From assembly GCF_032883915.1 (NCBI RefSeq), contig NZ_CP120717.1, positions 6,300,001 through 6,364,000 on the forward strand: a DNA stretch of 64,000 nucleotides, given 5' to 3'. The stretch comes from Endozoicomonas sp. 8E (GTDB taxonomy: Bacteria > Pseudomonadota > Gammaproteobacteria > Pseudomonadales > Endozoicomonadaceae). The position numbers were made by a program, and so were the translations under genes. This document shows, piece after piece, positions 17,541-25,404 of the stretch; the first letter of the stretch is position 1; every line of letters starts with the position of its first letter. The notes below the pieces were generated by a model. The model was not told the origin of the DNA and made no database searches. It saw only the letters and a program-made list of their open reading frames with translations.

Positions 17541-18725
17541 TCAGACCCCCAGTGCATGTTTGATCAACATGTCTTTGGCAAAAGGCATGTTATTCGTCCA
17601 CTTCAGTCCGGTATTCCTCAGCCAGCGAAGACCGATATCGTCAGCGGCAAAGAGGTTCTGTAAACCCTCCATGGACTTCATCATCAACAAATTACTGCCC
17701 ATCCTTCTGCGCTCATAGCGATTCAGGATATGACTGCCAGAAAAATCATCGCCACGCTCGATAGCACGAATGATTTCTTCAGAGAGAACCTCCACATCCT
17801 GCAGCCCAAGGTTCACACCCTGACCGGCCAAAGGATGAATGGTATGGGCTGCATCACCTGCCAGCACAATTCTATTCCGGTGGTATTGGCGGGCGTGTCG
17901 CTGCTTGAGAGGAAAGCGAAAACGGGGATCGGCTGAAAGCACTTTCCCGAGCCTGGATTCGAAAGCGCATTCTATGGCCTGACAAAAAGCCTCATCATCC
18001 AGAGAAAGGACTTCGTCGGCTCCATCGGGAACCAGCGACCAAACAATGGAGCAGTAGTGTTTTTCTCCCCGGCTGGGCATGGGCAGAAACGCCAGAGGCC
18101 CGGAAGCCAGAAAGACCTGCCAGGCGGTGTCCTGATGATATCGCTCTGTTTCTACGGTGGTGACCACCGCATGATGGAGACAGTCCTTCTGACTGGAAGG
18201 AATGCCCGAAAGTTTCCTCAGGCGCGACTCGGCCCCATCGGTAGCCACCAGCAGACGGGCTTCTATCTTTTCATTGTCCAGCTTAACCTGATGGGGCTCT
18301 CCCAACTGATAGGCAATGGTTGACTGGTTGGGGAAGCATTCAACACTCGTCTCAAACAACTGCTCCAGCAGCGCATTGCGAACCACATCGTTTTCAACAA
18401 TATTTCCAAGTGTCTTAAAACCTGCTGACCTGGCATCAAAGGCGATCTCACCCGTTCCTTCACCGTCCCAGACATACATATGCTGATAGGGCATTGCACG
18501 CTGTGAGGTCATAGTTTTCCAGGCCCCCAGTCGCTGGAATAACCGGGAAGAAGCTTCGGTCAGGGCACTGACTCTGGGTGCATAGGGACTGTCAGAAGAG
18601 AACACCTGAGCCGAAAGCGACTGTTGATCGACCAAGGCTATTCTCAGGTCTGTTTTTGACAGCGACAGGGCCAGAGATACACCAACCATGCCACCACCGG
18701 CAATCACCAGATCAAATGTTTTCAA
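17541..18725 (-). CDS. UbiI/VisC-like FAD-dependent hydroxylase of ubiquinone synthesis
   Basis: Flavoprotein monooxygenase (394 aa) of the UbiH/UbiF/UbiI family that hydroxylates the polyprenyl-phenol ring in aerobic ubiquinone synthesis. FAD motif LVIAGGGMVGVSLALSL at the N-terminus; second FAD motif IVLAGDAAHTIHPLAGQGVN. It lies just downstream of ubiH in the same direction, the E. coli ubiH-ubiI order. The start codon is TTG with a strong AGGAGA SD. Which ring position it modifies cannot be decided from the sequence. Confidence 0.88.
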   Translation of the reverse strand: MKTFDLVIAGGGMVGVSLALSLSKTDLRIALVDQQSLSAQVFSSDSPYAPRVSALTEASSRLFQRLGAWKTMTSQRAMPYQHMYVWDGEGTGEIAFDARSAGFKTLGNIVENDVVRNALLEQLFETSVECFPNQSTIAYQLGEPHQVKLDNEKIEARLLVATDGAESRLRKLSGIPSSQKDCLHHAVVTTVETERYHQDTAWQVFLASGPLAFLPMPSRGEKHYCSIVWSLVPDGADEVLSLDDEAFCQAIECAFESRLGKVLSADPRFRFPLKQRHARQYHRNRIVLAGDAAHTIHPLAGQGVNLGLQDVEVLSEEIIRAIERGDDFSGSHILNRYERRRMGSNLLMMKSMEGLQNLFAADDIGLRWLRNTGLKWTNNMPFAKDMLIKHALGV

Positions 18726-18755
18726 CCAAGATCTCCTGCTGATACTGTGTTTTCA

Positions 18756-18808
18756 GCTCAAGGCTGTATTTCTGCTCAAGGCTGTATTTCCGCTCAAGGC
18801 TCTGGCCA
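18756..18808. repeat. 18-bp tandem repeat between two ubi genes
   Basis: Three units starting at 18756, 18774 and 18792, each GCTCAAGGCTGTATTTCY or a shortened form, run from the intergenic gap to the ubiH stop codon. The repeat fills most of the 83-bp gap. Confidence 0.85.
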
Positions 18809-20044
18809 TTAAAAGCCCATCGCCTTTCTGGCAAACCGACCTTTTAATCCCCGGCTCATATCCAGACAGCTTAACCCCAGGTTTCTGGCCAGAATCACCG
18901 GCAGTTCCTGTCGGGAAAACAATTTCACCAGACCGTCACAGAAGTCCAGAGTCATCCTCTGATCGACTCTCTGCTCATCGACATACTGAAGCAAGCGAGA
19001 CAGATTGCCCGGGGCCATACCCTGTCTGAGTGATTCAGCGATATTCCCGGCCAGAGCCATTGTATCCCTGATGGCCAGGTTATATCCCTGACCTGCGACA
19101 GGATGCATAGCGTGAGCCGCATTACCCAGAACAACCAGACCAGGTCTGACTTGCTCACGGGCAACACTGAGAGCCAGGGGATAGCTTTCACGCACCCCGA
19201 CTTTGATAAACTCGCCAGCACGATAACCAAACTTTTCTTGTAAAGTGGTCAGGAAAGTCTCGTCATCCATAGACATTTTGTTGTCTATTTCGTCAGACGG
19301 CACTGTCCAGACCAGTGCTGAACGATCTCCAGAGAGAGGAAGCAGGGCCATGGGTCCCCTTCCGGCAAAGCGTTCATAGGCTATACCATTGTGAGGCTTA
19401 TCCGGGGAAACATTGGCAATCAATGCATGCTGCTGGTAGTCATACTGCTTACGTGAAATACCCAGTTTTTCCATCAAACGGGAACGACCACCATCGGCAA
19501 GGACCACCAGAGACGCCAATTTCTCAAAAGATTCATCCCCTTGATTGATAACCACCTTCGTTTCTGAGTCAGACAATGGTTGTAAAGATTGAACCTGTGC
19601 CGGACTCAGGACGTCAACCTGCCCCTGATCGCGATAAGCTTTCAGCCTTTTGAGCAGCACCTCACCCAGCCGATGGTTTTCAACCACATACCCCAGTGCA
19701 GGTACATTTTCTTCCTGATGGTTAAGGTGGGTGGCACCAAAATGCCCTCTGTCAGAGACCTGTATATCCAGAATAGGCGTGGCAAACGGATCAAGATCGG
19801 GCCAGATGCCAAGTTCATCATAGATCAGACGGGTGCCATAAGAGAGTGCCGAGGCCCTGGCATCATAGCCTGGTGGAGAGTTGGGTGGAGCGTTAGGCCT
19901 GGTGTCCCTGGCTTCATCAATAGAGTGCGTTTCAACCAGCGCTACTTTCAGCCCATATTGATTGATCGCAGACGCCAGAGCACACAGCAGACTGGCACCT
20001 ACCAGCCCACCACCAATGATCAGGACATCGTACTTCCCGGTCAT
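18809..20044 (-). CDS. ubiH: 2-octaprenyl-6-methoxyphenol hydroxylase UbiH
   Basis: FAD monooxygenase (411 aa) of ubiquinone synthesis. N-terminal Rossmann motif VLIIGGGLVGASLLCAL, the UbiH-type segment VSDRGHFGATHL (about 95-106), and the second FAD motif LVVLGNAAHAMHPVAGQGYN. Slightly longer than E. coli UbiH because of a Pro-rich insertion (TRPNAPPNSPPG). Follows ygfB by 65 bp. The pepP gene found between ygfB and ubiH in E. coli is absent here. Confidence 0.94.
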   Translation of the reverse strand: MTGKYDVLIIGGGLVGASLLCALASAINQYGLKVALVETHSIDEARDTRPNAPPNSPPGYDARASALSYGTRLIYDELGIWPDLDPFATPILDIQVSDRGHFGATHLNHQEENVPALGYVVENHRLGEVLLKRLKAYRDQGQVDVLSPAQVQSLQPLSDSETKVVINQGDESFEKLASLVVLADGGRSRLMEKLGISRKQYDYQQHALIANVSPDKPHNGIAYERFAGRGPMALLPLSGDRSALVWTVPSDEIDNKMSMDDETFLTTLQEKFGYRAGEFIKVGVRESYPLALSVAREQVRPGLVVLGNAAHAMHPVAGQGYNLAIRDTMALAGNIAESLRQGMAPGNLSRLLQYVDEQRVDQRMTLDFCDGLVKLFSRQELPVILARNLGLSCLDMSRGLKGRFARKAMGF

Positions 20045-20109
20045 TTCTCTCTCCTTTCAACCATGAAAACACTCATCACTTAAGAGAACGACGGTGGCCT
20101 TTTTGGTTA

Positions 20110-20691
20110 TCAGTGAATGGTTTTTGTATTATTGTGCTTTGTCGACTTTTCCCGAGACGCCACCTCAGAAAAAACGGTTAAAAGACTCATTCGAACGTAC
20201 TCACTGACTTCTATAAACAAACGTTCAGACTCATCACTGCCATCCGCTTCAGGCCGGATCTGGGCAATTTCCGAGAAATCTCCCAGAACCCCTTCCACTT
20301 CCTGACTCAGAGACTGACCGCCAATCACTTCGCCGAACCCGAACAGAAACCCCTGACACCAATAGCCCAGTGCTTCGGTTCTTTGCTCCAGGGCTTCTTC
20401 GTCATCAGGCAGAAGCAAAGCAACGGAAAAGTCTGATTGATCCAGCTTCTGCAAGGTTCCCTGATACATGCGCATCAGGAGATCCTGAAAACGGCTGTCC
20501 AACTCCTGATCATCCAGTAAACCGGACACTTGGCGGAACCAGGCTTCTACGCCGGGCTGACTACCTGCAGCAAAGGTACCACAGAGAATGCCATGCAGTT
20601 CAGAAGGATGACTGTCACCACCCAGCTCAACCAGACGATCAGCCAGCTCATCAAAGGCGACAAGGTCACAAGCCGCATCATTATTTGTCAT
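20110..20691 (-). CDS. ygfB: UPF0149 family protein YgfB
   Basis: Helical UPF0149 protein of 193 aa. Recognisable segments are HPSELHGILCGTFAAG and YWCQGFLFGFGEVIGG. I place the start at 20691 (MTNNDAACDL), where AAGG lies upstream. The frame extends 80 codons further but that part would overlap the promoter of the divergent TIGR02449-zapA operon. In Pseudomonas the homologue influences AmpDh3/beta-lactamase expression; a similar role here is not shown. Confidence 0.9.
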   Translation of the reverse strand: MTNNDAACDLVAFDELADRLVELGGDSHPSELHGILCGTFAAGSQPGVEAWFRQVSGLLDDQELDSRFQDLLMRMYQGTLQKLDQSDFSVALLLPDDEEALEQRTEALGYWCQGFLFGFGEVIGGQSLSQEVEGVLGDFSEIAQIRPEADGSDESERLFIEVSEYVRMSLLTVFSEVASREKSTKHNNTKTIH

Positions 20692-20916
20692 TACAATTAC
20701 CTTAAAAGCCCTTCTGGAATGAACCCGTTGATCACGCAACAACCAATCAATAGCCGGGTGGATTGAAAAACCGGCAGGAAACCGGATTCCAGTGGCTTTA
20801 TGAAAAACCCGATGGTGTGTGAGTGTACCAGATTTATCGGTTGGACAAATCGCAAAGGCATTGTTCTGTATACTGACAGCCGCTATAGTAGATCCAATAG
20901 CTCGGTCCCGGAACCT

Positions 20917-21126
20917 ATGAACGACCAAGAACTCACAACCCTGAACCAGAAAATTGATGACCTGGTAGCCATCGGTCTGAAACTGAAAAAAGAAAACCGG
21001 CTACTGCGTGCCAAGGAACAATCCTGGCAGGCAGAACGCGCGCAGCTGATGGAGAAGAATGATGTCGCACGCAGCAAGGTCGAGGCCATGATCAACCGCT
21101 TGCGCACTCTGGAGCATGAATCCTGA
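20917..21126 (+). CDS. TIGR02449 family coiled-coil protein
   Basis: A 69-aa coiled-coil protein (LNQKIDDLVAIGLKLKKENR) of the TIGR02449 family found just before zapA in Pseudomonas-like bacteria and likened to ZapB. Start at 20917 (MNDQELTTL) rather than the longer frame. Its TGA overlaps the zapA ATG by one base, so the two are translationally coupled; a role in Z-ring assembly is inferred from this linkage. Confidence 0.88.
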   Translation: MNDQELTTLNQKIDDLVAIGLKLKKENRLLRAKEQSWQAERAQLMEKNDVARSKVEAMINRLRTLEHES

Positions 21127-21425
21127 TGGACAGTTCATCCACTACCACCGTCAATATCCTGGACAAGGAATACTTGGTCAGTTGCCCCAAACAGGAAGAA
21201 GCCAACCTTCACCAGGCAGCCCGGCACTTAAATGAACAAATGAAGCAAATCCGTTCGGGTGGCGTAATAGGTACGGAGCGTATCGCAGTTATGGCGGCAC
21301 TGAACATCAGCTACGAACTGCTACAGAGCAGGCAGCAAAGCCTGACCGACAATTCCGATGCCCAGGAACAGATCAAACAGATGCTTGGTAAGCTGGATCA
21401 AGCGCTCATGTTGATCGAAAGCTAA
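21126..21425 (+). CDS. zapA: cell division protein ZapA
   Basis: FtsZ-associated protein (99 aa) that bundles protofilaments. The N-terminal globular part has VNILDKEYLVSCPKQEEANL, the middle RIAVMAALNISYELL, and the C-terminal third is coiled coil. Directly followed by the 6S RNA gene, a conserved gammaproteobacterial neighbour pair. Confidence 0.95.
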   Translation: MDSSSTTTVNILDKEYLVSCPKQEEANLHQAARHLNEQMKQIRSGGVIGTERIAVMAALNISYELLQSRQQSLTDNSDAQEQIKQMLGKLDQALMLIES

Positions 21426-21534
21426 ATCCCTGCCCCCTCTGGCCAGGTGGGTCAACGTTGGCAAAAAACCAATTGAGCTATCAGTCAAAAGATCAATAGC
21501 AAAAAAAACCTACAGACTTACACGGCATAACCGA

Positions 21535-21540
21535 TATAAT
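21535..21540 (+). promoter_or_regulatory. -10 element of the 6S RNA promoter
   Basis: Perfect TATAAT seven bases upstream of the first base of the 6S closing stem. The -35 region is weak (CTACAGAC around 21509-21516). Confidence 0.7.
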
Positions 21541-21546
21541 CCCGGT

Positions 21547-21730
21547 TAAGTCTCCCTGGCCTGTTTGCCAGTCATTAAAGACCCGGGCTGATAATACCAT
21601 AACGGGGATTCCTCGTTGGTGCTGGAGCGCAGGTCCACCTCGCAGTGGAAAGCCCGATTCATCACAGCAATCCCCACCGTTGCTTTAACAGCAACGGGCT
21701 TACGTGGCAGCGGCAGCTTGGGGAGACTTA
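21547..21730 (+). ncRNA. ssrS: 6S RNA
   Basis: Non-coding RNA that mimics an open promoter and binds the sigma-70 holoenzyme in stationary phase. The ends form a perfect closing stem TAAGTCTCCC (21547-21556) with GGGAGACTTA (21721-21730), and the resulting length of 184 nt equals E. coli 6S. Characteristic 5' strand CTGGCCTGTTTGCCAGTC, GGGCTGATAATACCAT, and central-bubble flank CTCGTTGGTGCTGGAGCGCA correspond to the E. coli elements. It follows zapA, its usual position. The fau (ygfA) gene normally downstream is absent. Confidence 0.93.
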
Positions 21731-22119
21731 CTATCATATGGCACTTGCCGTCTAATATGTCACAGTCCCTCGCTCTGTTTTTACGCGACCATGATCGTAT
21801 TTTTCTCAGTAATGGCTGCTTCTGAATAGCCCCTGCACGATTCAACCCCCTCTTTCTTTGCTGTAATCTACTTTTAATTAACTCAAGCAGTCCGACCGGG
21901 CCTCTGTTATAGGCAGTCAGCAGCCCCTCCGGACATCCATCAGCATTAACGGTTACCCGCATGCCCAACACCCAAACCTCCAACAATCCTGACACAGTGG
22001 GCAGGCATCTCCGCGCAGATCCGACAACCCCCGAACCCCCGCCAACAACTTGCCCTCCCCTCACCAACTGCTATCCTCAAACCTCAAACACTACAGTGCC
22101 CCCAAATCGAGGCAGAACG

Positions 22120-22617
22120 ATGGAAAGTTTATACAACACTGACTATCACCAGTGGTTAAGACAACAGCGGGAACTCCTCATTCAAGGTCAATTGGATCAA
22201 TTGGATATTGAAAACCTGATTGAGGAGTTAGAGTTGGGTATTAATCAAAACCTGGATACATTAGAGTCACACCTGATGATCCTGATTACTCACTTATTAA
22301 AATGGGATTATCAGGAAAAAGTATTACAAGATCCATGGGTGGACGAATGTGTGAAGCATACCTGGATGCCCAGCATTAGGAACCCGAGGGCGAAAATTCG
22401 ACAATTGATTGAAAAGCATTCTAATCTAAAACCCCAGATAGATCGTGTTTTGGCTAAGGCTTATTCCATCGGTAAGCAAGATGCCATTGATGAAATGAAT
22501 GAATATGCTCGCCATGATCACCAAAGGCTCAATCAAAGCAGTTTTCCTGAAGTCTGCCCTTGGAGTTTTGAGCAGGTGATGGATAAATCTTGGCCGGTTT
22601 CTAAACACAGCCCCTGA
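22120..22617 (+). CDS. DUF29 family protein (paralogue 1)
   Basis: A 165-aa DUF29 protein of unknown function. Typical segments: LYNTDYHQWLRQQRELL, QLDIENLIEELE, LMILITHLLKWDYQ and the end FPEVCPWSFEQVMDKSW. Start placed at 22120 (MESLYNTDY); the frame reads back to 21961, but the extra 53 codons are Pro/Thr-rich and unlike the family. A second DUF29 gene lies 2.1 kb downstream with the HEPN/MNT cassette between them. DUF29 genes are common in accessory regions. Confidence 0.87.
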   Translation: MESLYNTDYHQWLRQQRELLIQGQLDQLDIENLIEELELGINQNLDTLESHLMILITHLLKWDYQEKVLQDPWVDECVKHTWMPSIRNPRAKIRQLIEKHSNLKPQIDRVLAKAYSIGKQDAIDEMNEYARHDHQRLNQSSFPEVCPWSFEQVMDKSWPVSKHSP

Positions 22618-22687
22618 AAGCCAGCCAACAATAAAGAAAGCAGCTCCTTCATTGCTGCCGTTTTGCCGAGGTTTACCCGGATCAGCA

Positions 22688-22714
22688 AATTGTCTCGACA
22701 CTGTCTAGACAATT
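22688..22714. repeat. 27-bp palindrome, left flank of cassette
   Basis: Inverted repeat with 12-bp arms around ACT; arms AATTGTCTCGAC and GTCTAGACAATT (one mismatched pair). It has the same length and architecture as the palindrome at 23804-23830. Confidence 0.85.
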
Positions 22715-22742
22715 GCACTGGAGTCACTTCCTTGAGCTGATT

Positions 22743-23091
22743 TACCTGAAAGACTCCCTGACAAGGGATTTCTATGTCCAAATGTGTGGCATTGAACGCT
22801 GGAGCGTCAGGACTTTGAGAAACTTTCCATCACTGCCACAAAAGCCAAATGGAGCTTTATTTGCGCTGGCTTGCAAAGTTAGAACAGGAGCCAGATGAAA
22901 AACCGCCGTTGGGAATTATCTTGTGTACCGGTAAAAGACAGGAGCAAATTGAGCTTCTGGAGCTGGGAGGCAATGATATTCATGTTGCGGAATATTTTAC
23001 CGTTCTGCCTCCAAAGAAAATGCTGGAAGAACGTCTTCAGGAAATGGTTCTGCAAGCCAGAAAACGTATCGAGAATAAAAGTGAGCAATAA
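22743..23091 (+). pseudogene. decayed DUF1016 (YhcG-like) PDDEXK nuclease
   Basis: Two conserved parts of a DUF1016 protein are joined after a large internal deletion. The frame at 22743 encodes LKDSLTRDFYVQMCGIERWS, matching the N-terminal DUF1016 core. From 22849 another frame gives MELYLRWLAKLEQEPDEKPP then LGIILCTGKRQEQIELLEL and VAEYFTVLPP, matching the C-terminal nuclease end. The catalytic middle is missing and the frame changes, so it cannot make an active nuclease. Family assignment is from motif memory. Confidence 0.75.
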
Positions 23092-23129
23092 CCCATGAGG
23101 AAAGGCATTGCCGACAAAGGATTAAAACA

Positions 23130-23420
23130 TTGAAATTGACTGACTACCCATTCCTGCAACAACTGTCAGCATTGCCTTTTGTCGATGCTCTCTACCTGTT
23201 TGGTTCCCGCGCTCGTGGCGATGCCCGTGAACGATCGGATATTGACTTGGCCCTTGTCTGTCCTTCTGCTACCCATGACCAGTGGCTGGAGGTCTTGGCT
23301 ATTGTCGAGCAAGCCGATACCCTGTTAACCATCGATTGTGTTCGTCTGGATGCCGAGCCACCCGGCAGCACACTAAGAGCCGCCATCGAACAGGACAAGC
23401 AGGTATTGTATGAGCGTTGA
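23130..23420 (+). CDS. MNT-type nucleotidyltransferase (MntA-like antitoxin)
   Basis: Minimal nucleotidyltransferase of 96 aa with the motif LFGSRARGDARERSDIDLA (GSx10DxD). Start is a TTG at 23130; no better start is visible. Its end overlaps the next gene by 11 nt. In MntA-HepT systems this enzyme AMPylates a Tyr in its HEPN partner and neutralises it; by position and family the same is inferred here. Confidence 0.88.
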   Translation: MKLTDYPFLQQLSALPFVDALYLFGSRARGDARERSDIDLALVCPSATHDQWLEVLAIVEQADTLLTIDCVRLDAEPPGSTLRAAIEQDKQVLYER

Positions 23421-23796
23421 TTTAAAACTGGACGCGTTGGGCAAAGCCTTGCAGCGGTTTCATGAATCCTTGCAGTATGAAGAGTCGCACCCTCTGGTGA
23501 TTGATGCCTCAATTCAGCGATTCGAGTTTTCCATTGAACTGAGTTGGAAAACTCTGAAAGCATGCCTTGCACAAGAAGGCATCACTGCCAATACGCCCAG
23601 AGAATGTATGCAGCGGGCGTACTCCGCCCACTGGTTCGATGACGAAAAAGCGTGGCTGAGTATGTTGAAGGACCGCAACCTGACTTCCCATACCTACAAA
23701 GAAGACCTGGCATTAGAAATATATCGTCGTTTACCCGGTCATTATCAGGCGATGAAGGCCTTGCATGCTTTTCTGACTAACCACTTTTACCCCTGA
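23410..23796 (+). CDS. HEPN-type nucleotidyltransferase-binding protein (HI0074 family)
   Basis: A 128-aa helical protein of the HI0074 family (TIGR01987). It carries the HEPN RNase/AMPylation motif Rx4HxY in RNLTSHTY (residues about 92-99) and the family's FEFSIELSWKTLKACL. Overlaps the MNT gene and ends just before a 27-bp palindrome. Likely the toxin or target half of a two-gene system; both genes appear intact. Confidence 0.88.
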   Translation: MSVDLKLDALGKALQRFHESLQYEESHPLVIDASIQRFEFSIELSWKTLKACLAQEGITANTPRECMQRAYSAHWFDDEKAWLSMLKDRNLTSHTYKEDLALEIYRRLPGHYQAMKALHAFLTNHFYP

Positions 23797-23803
23797 TCCA
23801 ATG

Positions 23804-23830
23804 AATTGTCTCCGCACTGCGGAGACAATT
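23804..23830. repeat. 27-bp palindrome, right flank of cassette
   Basis: Perfect palindrome with 12-bp arms AATTGTCTCCGC and GCGGAGACAATT around ACT. Same design as the one at 22688-22714; together they bracket 1.09 kb. Confidence 0.92.
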
Positions 23831-23868
23831 GTGCAGACACTGACTGCTCAATGCTTCAGTCCCATTTA

Positions 23869-23960
23869 GAGACCTATAAGTACCAAAATGAGACCGAAAG
23901 ACACTAATCTGGGACCTTGAAAAGTCTCAATACGAGACCTATGAGTTCTAATATTGAGAC
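23869..23960. promoter_or_regulatory. GAGACC operator-like cluster
   Basis: GAGACC occurs at 23869, 23890, 23934 and 23956, and an inverted pair GTCTCAATA (23924-23932) / TATTGAGAC (23952-23960) overlaps the start of the following small HTH-like remnant. The layout resembles an autoregulatory operator array. Confidence 0.5.
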
Positions 23961-24234
23961 CTCTATAAGAACTTACTTCACTGTGTCATCCATTGCCTCT
24001 GCATTGTTCACCAAAACCCAACAACGCTTACTGGCTGTGCTCTACGGCAAGCCGGGCTGCTCACCTGTCAGCGGCAGGGTAATCAGCAGCATTACCAGGC
24101 AAACCCGGATAATCCCGGGAGAACTGAAGGCCATTACCCGCAAAACCTTTGGTGTTCGGGGCGTGAGTAAAGAGGCTCTGACCTGCGTATTAAACCAGTG
24201 TGACATGATATTTATTGATGGGTCTTCTGTTTGA
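23941..24234 (+). pseudogene. remnant of an ArsR-like HTH regulator
   Basis: From the ATG at 23941 the peptide reads MSSNIETSI... then ASALFTKTQQRLLAVLYGKP, a close match to the start of winged-HTH proteins that often carry or accompany MNT nucleotidyltransferases. After this the expected NEI/GTG-x-VQREL HTH sequence is absent, and the reading frame continues with unrelated sequence. Probably a decayed regulator. Confidence 0.5.
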
Positions 24235-24278
24235 TTTGCCGCTGCCTTGACGGATCACTCACTTTTCAGGGGAGTTAT

Positions 24279-24543
24279 GCATTCCCACGCATAGCGAGGG
24301 TGTTGCAAAACTCCAACAGCTCGTTCCCATGCTCTGAGGTCGTCATTCCCGCGAAGGCGGGAATCCAGGGCCAACAGTTGGTCTCTGCCTTCTCGGGGAT
24401 GACAAGGCCAGGGGGGCACCGGGCAGTATGGTTTTGGCGGAGAGTCAGTGTGGATTCCCGCCTTCGCGGGAATGACGAGAATGAAGTCGGGAATGACGGG
24501 AGTCAACTCGTTCCCACGCTGGAGAGAGTTTTTCGACACCCTC
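24279..24543. repeat. 265-bp MITE-like element, family B, copy 1
   Basis: Element with inverted internal repeats CGTCATTCCCGCGAAGGCGG (from 24341) and its complement (to 24477), and outer ends GCGAGGGTGTTGCAAAACTC and GAGAGAGTTTTTCGACACC that are inverted relative to each other. A second copy of the same length lies in opposite orientation at 42188-42452. Confidence 0.85.
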
Positions 24544-24669
24544 AATTGGGCGAGGGTTTACGGCGATTTTGCTAAATTGATCCCCCCCGCAAAGGCGTCC
24601 GTGTCTTGGTAGATCATTTTGATTCTCTTCTGTATTTTGCCTACAGTGGTATGGCGATGGAGGTATTTT

Positions 24670-25158
24670 ATGGAAAACCTGTACGAAACTGATTACAACC
24701 GGTGGCTTGGCCAGCAACGGGATCTGCTGGCTCAGGGCCAATTTGACCAGTTAGATATTCCTAACTTGCTGGAGGTCATGGATTCTGAAATGGGCGACAA
24801 TACCCGAGAATTAGGTTTCCATATATTGATATTGCTGGTCCATCTTTTGAAATACGATTACCAAAAACGGGTACTTCAAGACCCTTGGGTAGAAGACAGG
24901 GTGATTTATACCTGGCTGCCCAGCATCAATAACCCGAGAAGGGAAATTGAACGCCACATGAAAAAGAACCCCAGCCTTGAGCCTATGGTCAATGACATAC
25001 TCGCCGAGGTTTACCCCACCGCCAAAAGAGATGCCATCAAGGAACTGAACAAGCACATTAGAATCGAAAATAAACGGTTACACAAAGACAGCTTTCCCGA
25101 TCAATGTCCATGGACGTTCGAGCAAATGACTGATGACGACTGGCTGCCAGATGATTGA
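24670..25158 (+). CDS. DUF29 family protein (paralogue 2)
   Basis: A 162-aa DUF29 protein, start at 24670 after a GGAGG SD. Sequence landmarks LYETDYNRWLGQQRDLL, FDQLDIPNLLE, HILILLVHLLKYDYQ and FPDQCPWTFEQM run in parallel with the paralogue at 22120. The two probably arose by duplication. Function unknown. Confidence 0.88.
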   Translation: MENLYETDYNRWLGQQRDLLAQGQFDQLDIPNLLEVMDSEMGDNTRELGFHILILLVHLLKYDYQKRVLQDPWVEDRVIYTWLPSINNPRREIERHMKKNPSLEPMVNDILAEVYPTAKRDAIKELNKHIRIENKRLHKDSFPDQCPWTFEQMTDDDWLPDD

Positions 25159-25317
25159 CAACTCTGACGTTTTTTCATCTTCTGCAAGCCTTAAGCCAAA
25201 TTAATTTCCAATCAGTGATGAGTGTCAGGTCTTGAATATTGCTCCTTTTGAATATGTTCAAGATTCAAGACCCGCCCCCTCTGCCTGACCTCTCTGCTGC
25301 TCATGAGGGGGATGAGT

Positions 25318-25355
25318 GAGCGATGGCTACCGTTTTCACCCGGTAGCCATCGCTC
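25318..25355. repeat. perfect 15-bp stem hairpin
   Basis: GAGCGATGGCTACCG and its exact complement are separated by 8 nt. No T-run on either side. It lies between two convergent genes (DUF29 and an unknown protein), so it may still slow transcription, or be a repeat relic. Confidence 0.75.
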
Positions 25356-25404
25356 AACAGCAAGCAGTCTGGTTACATACATACGAACATGGTTGATAAA
25401 TAAT

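Noticed and set aside
21546-22067. 173-aa minus-strand ORF over the 6S RNA
   Set aside because: The region is explained by the structured 6S RNA; peptide has no recognisable features.
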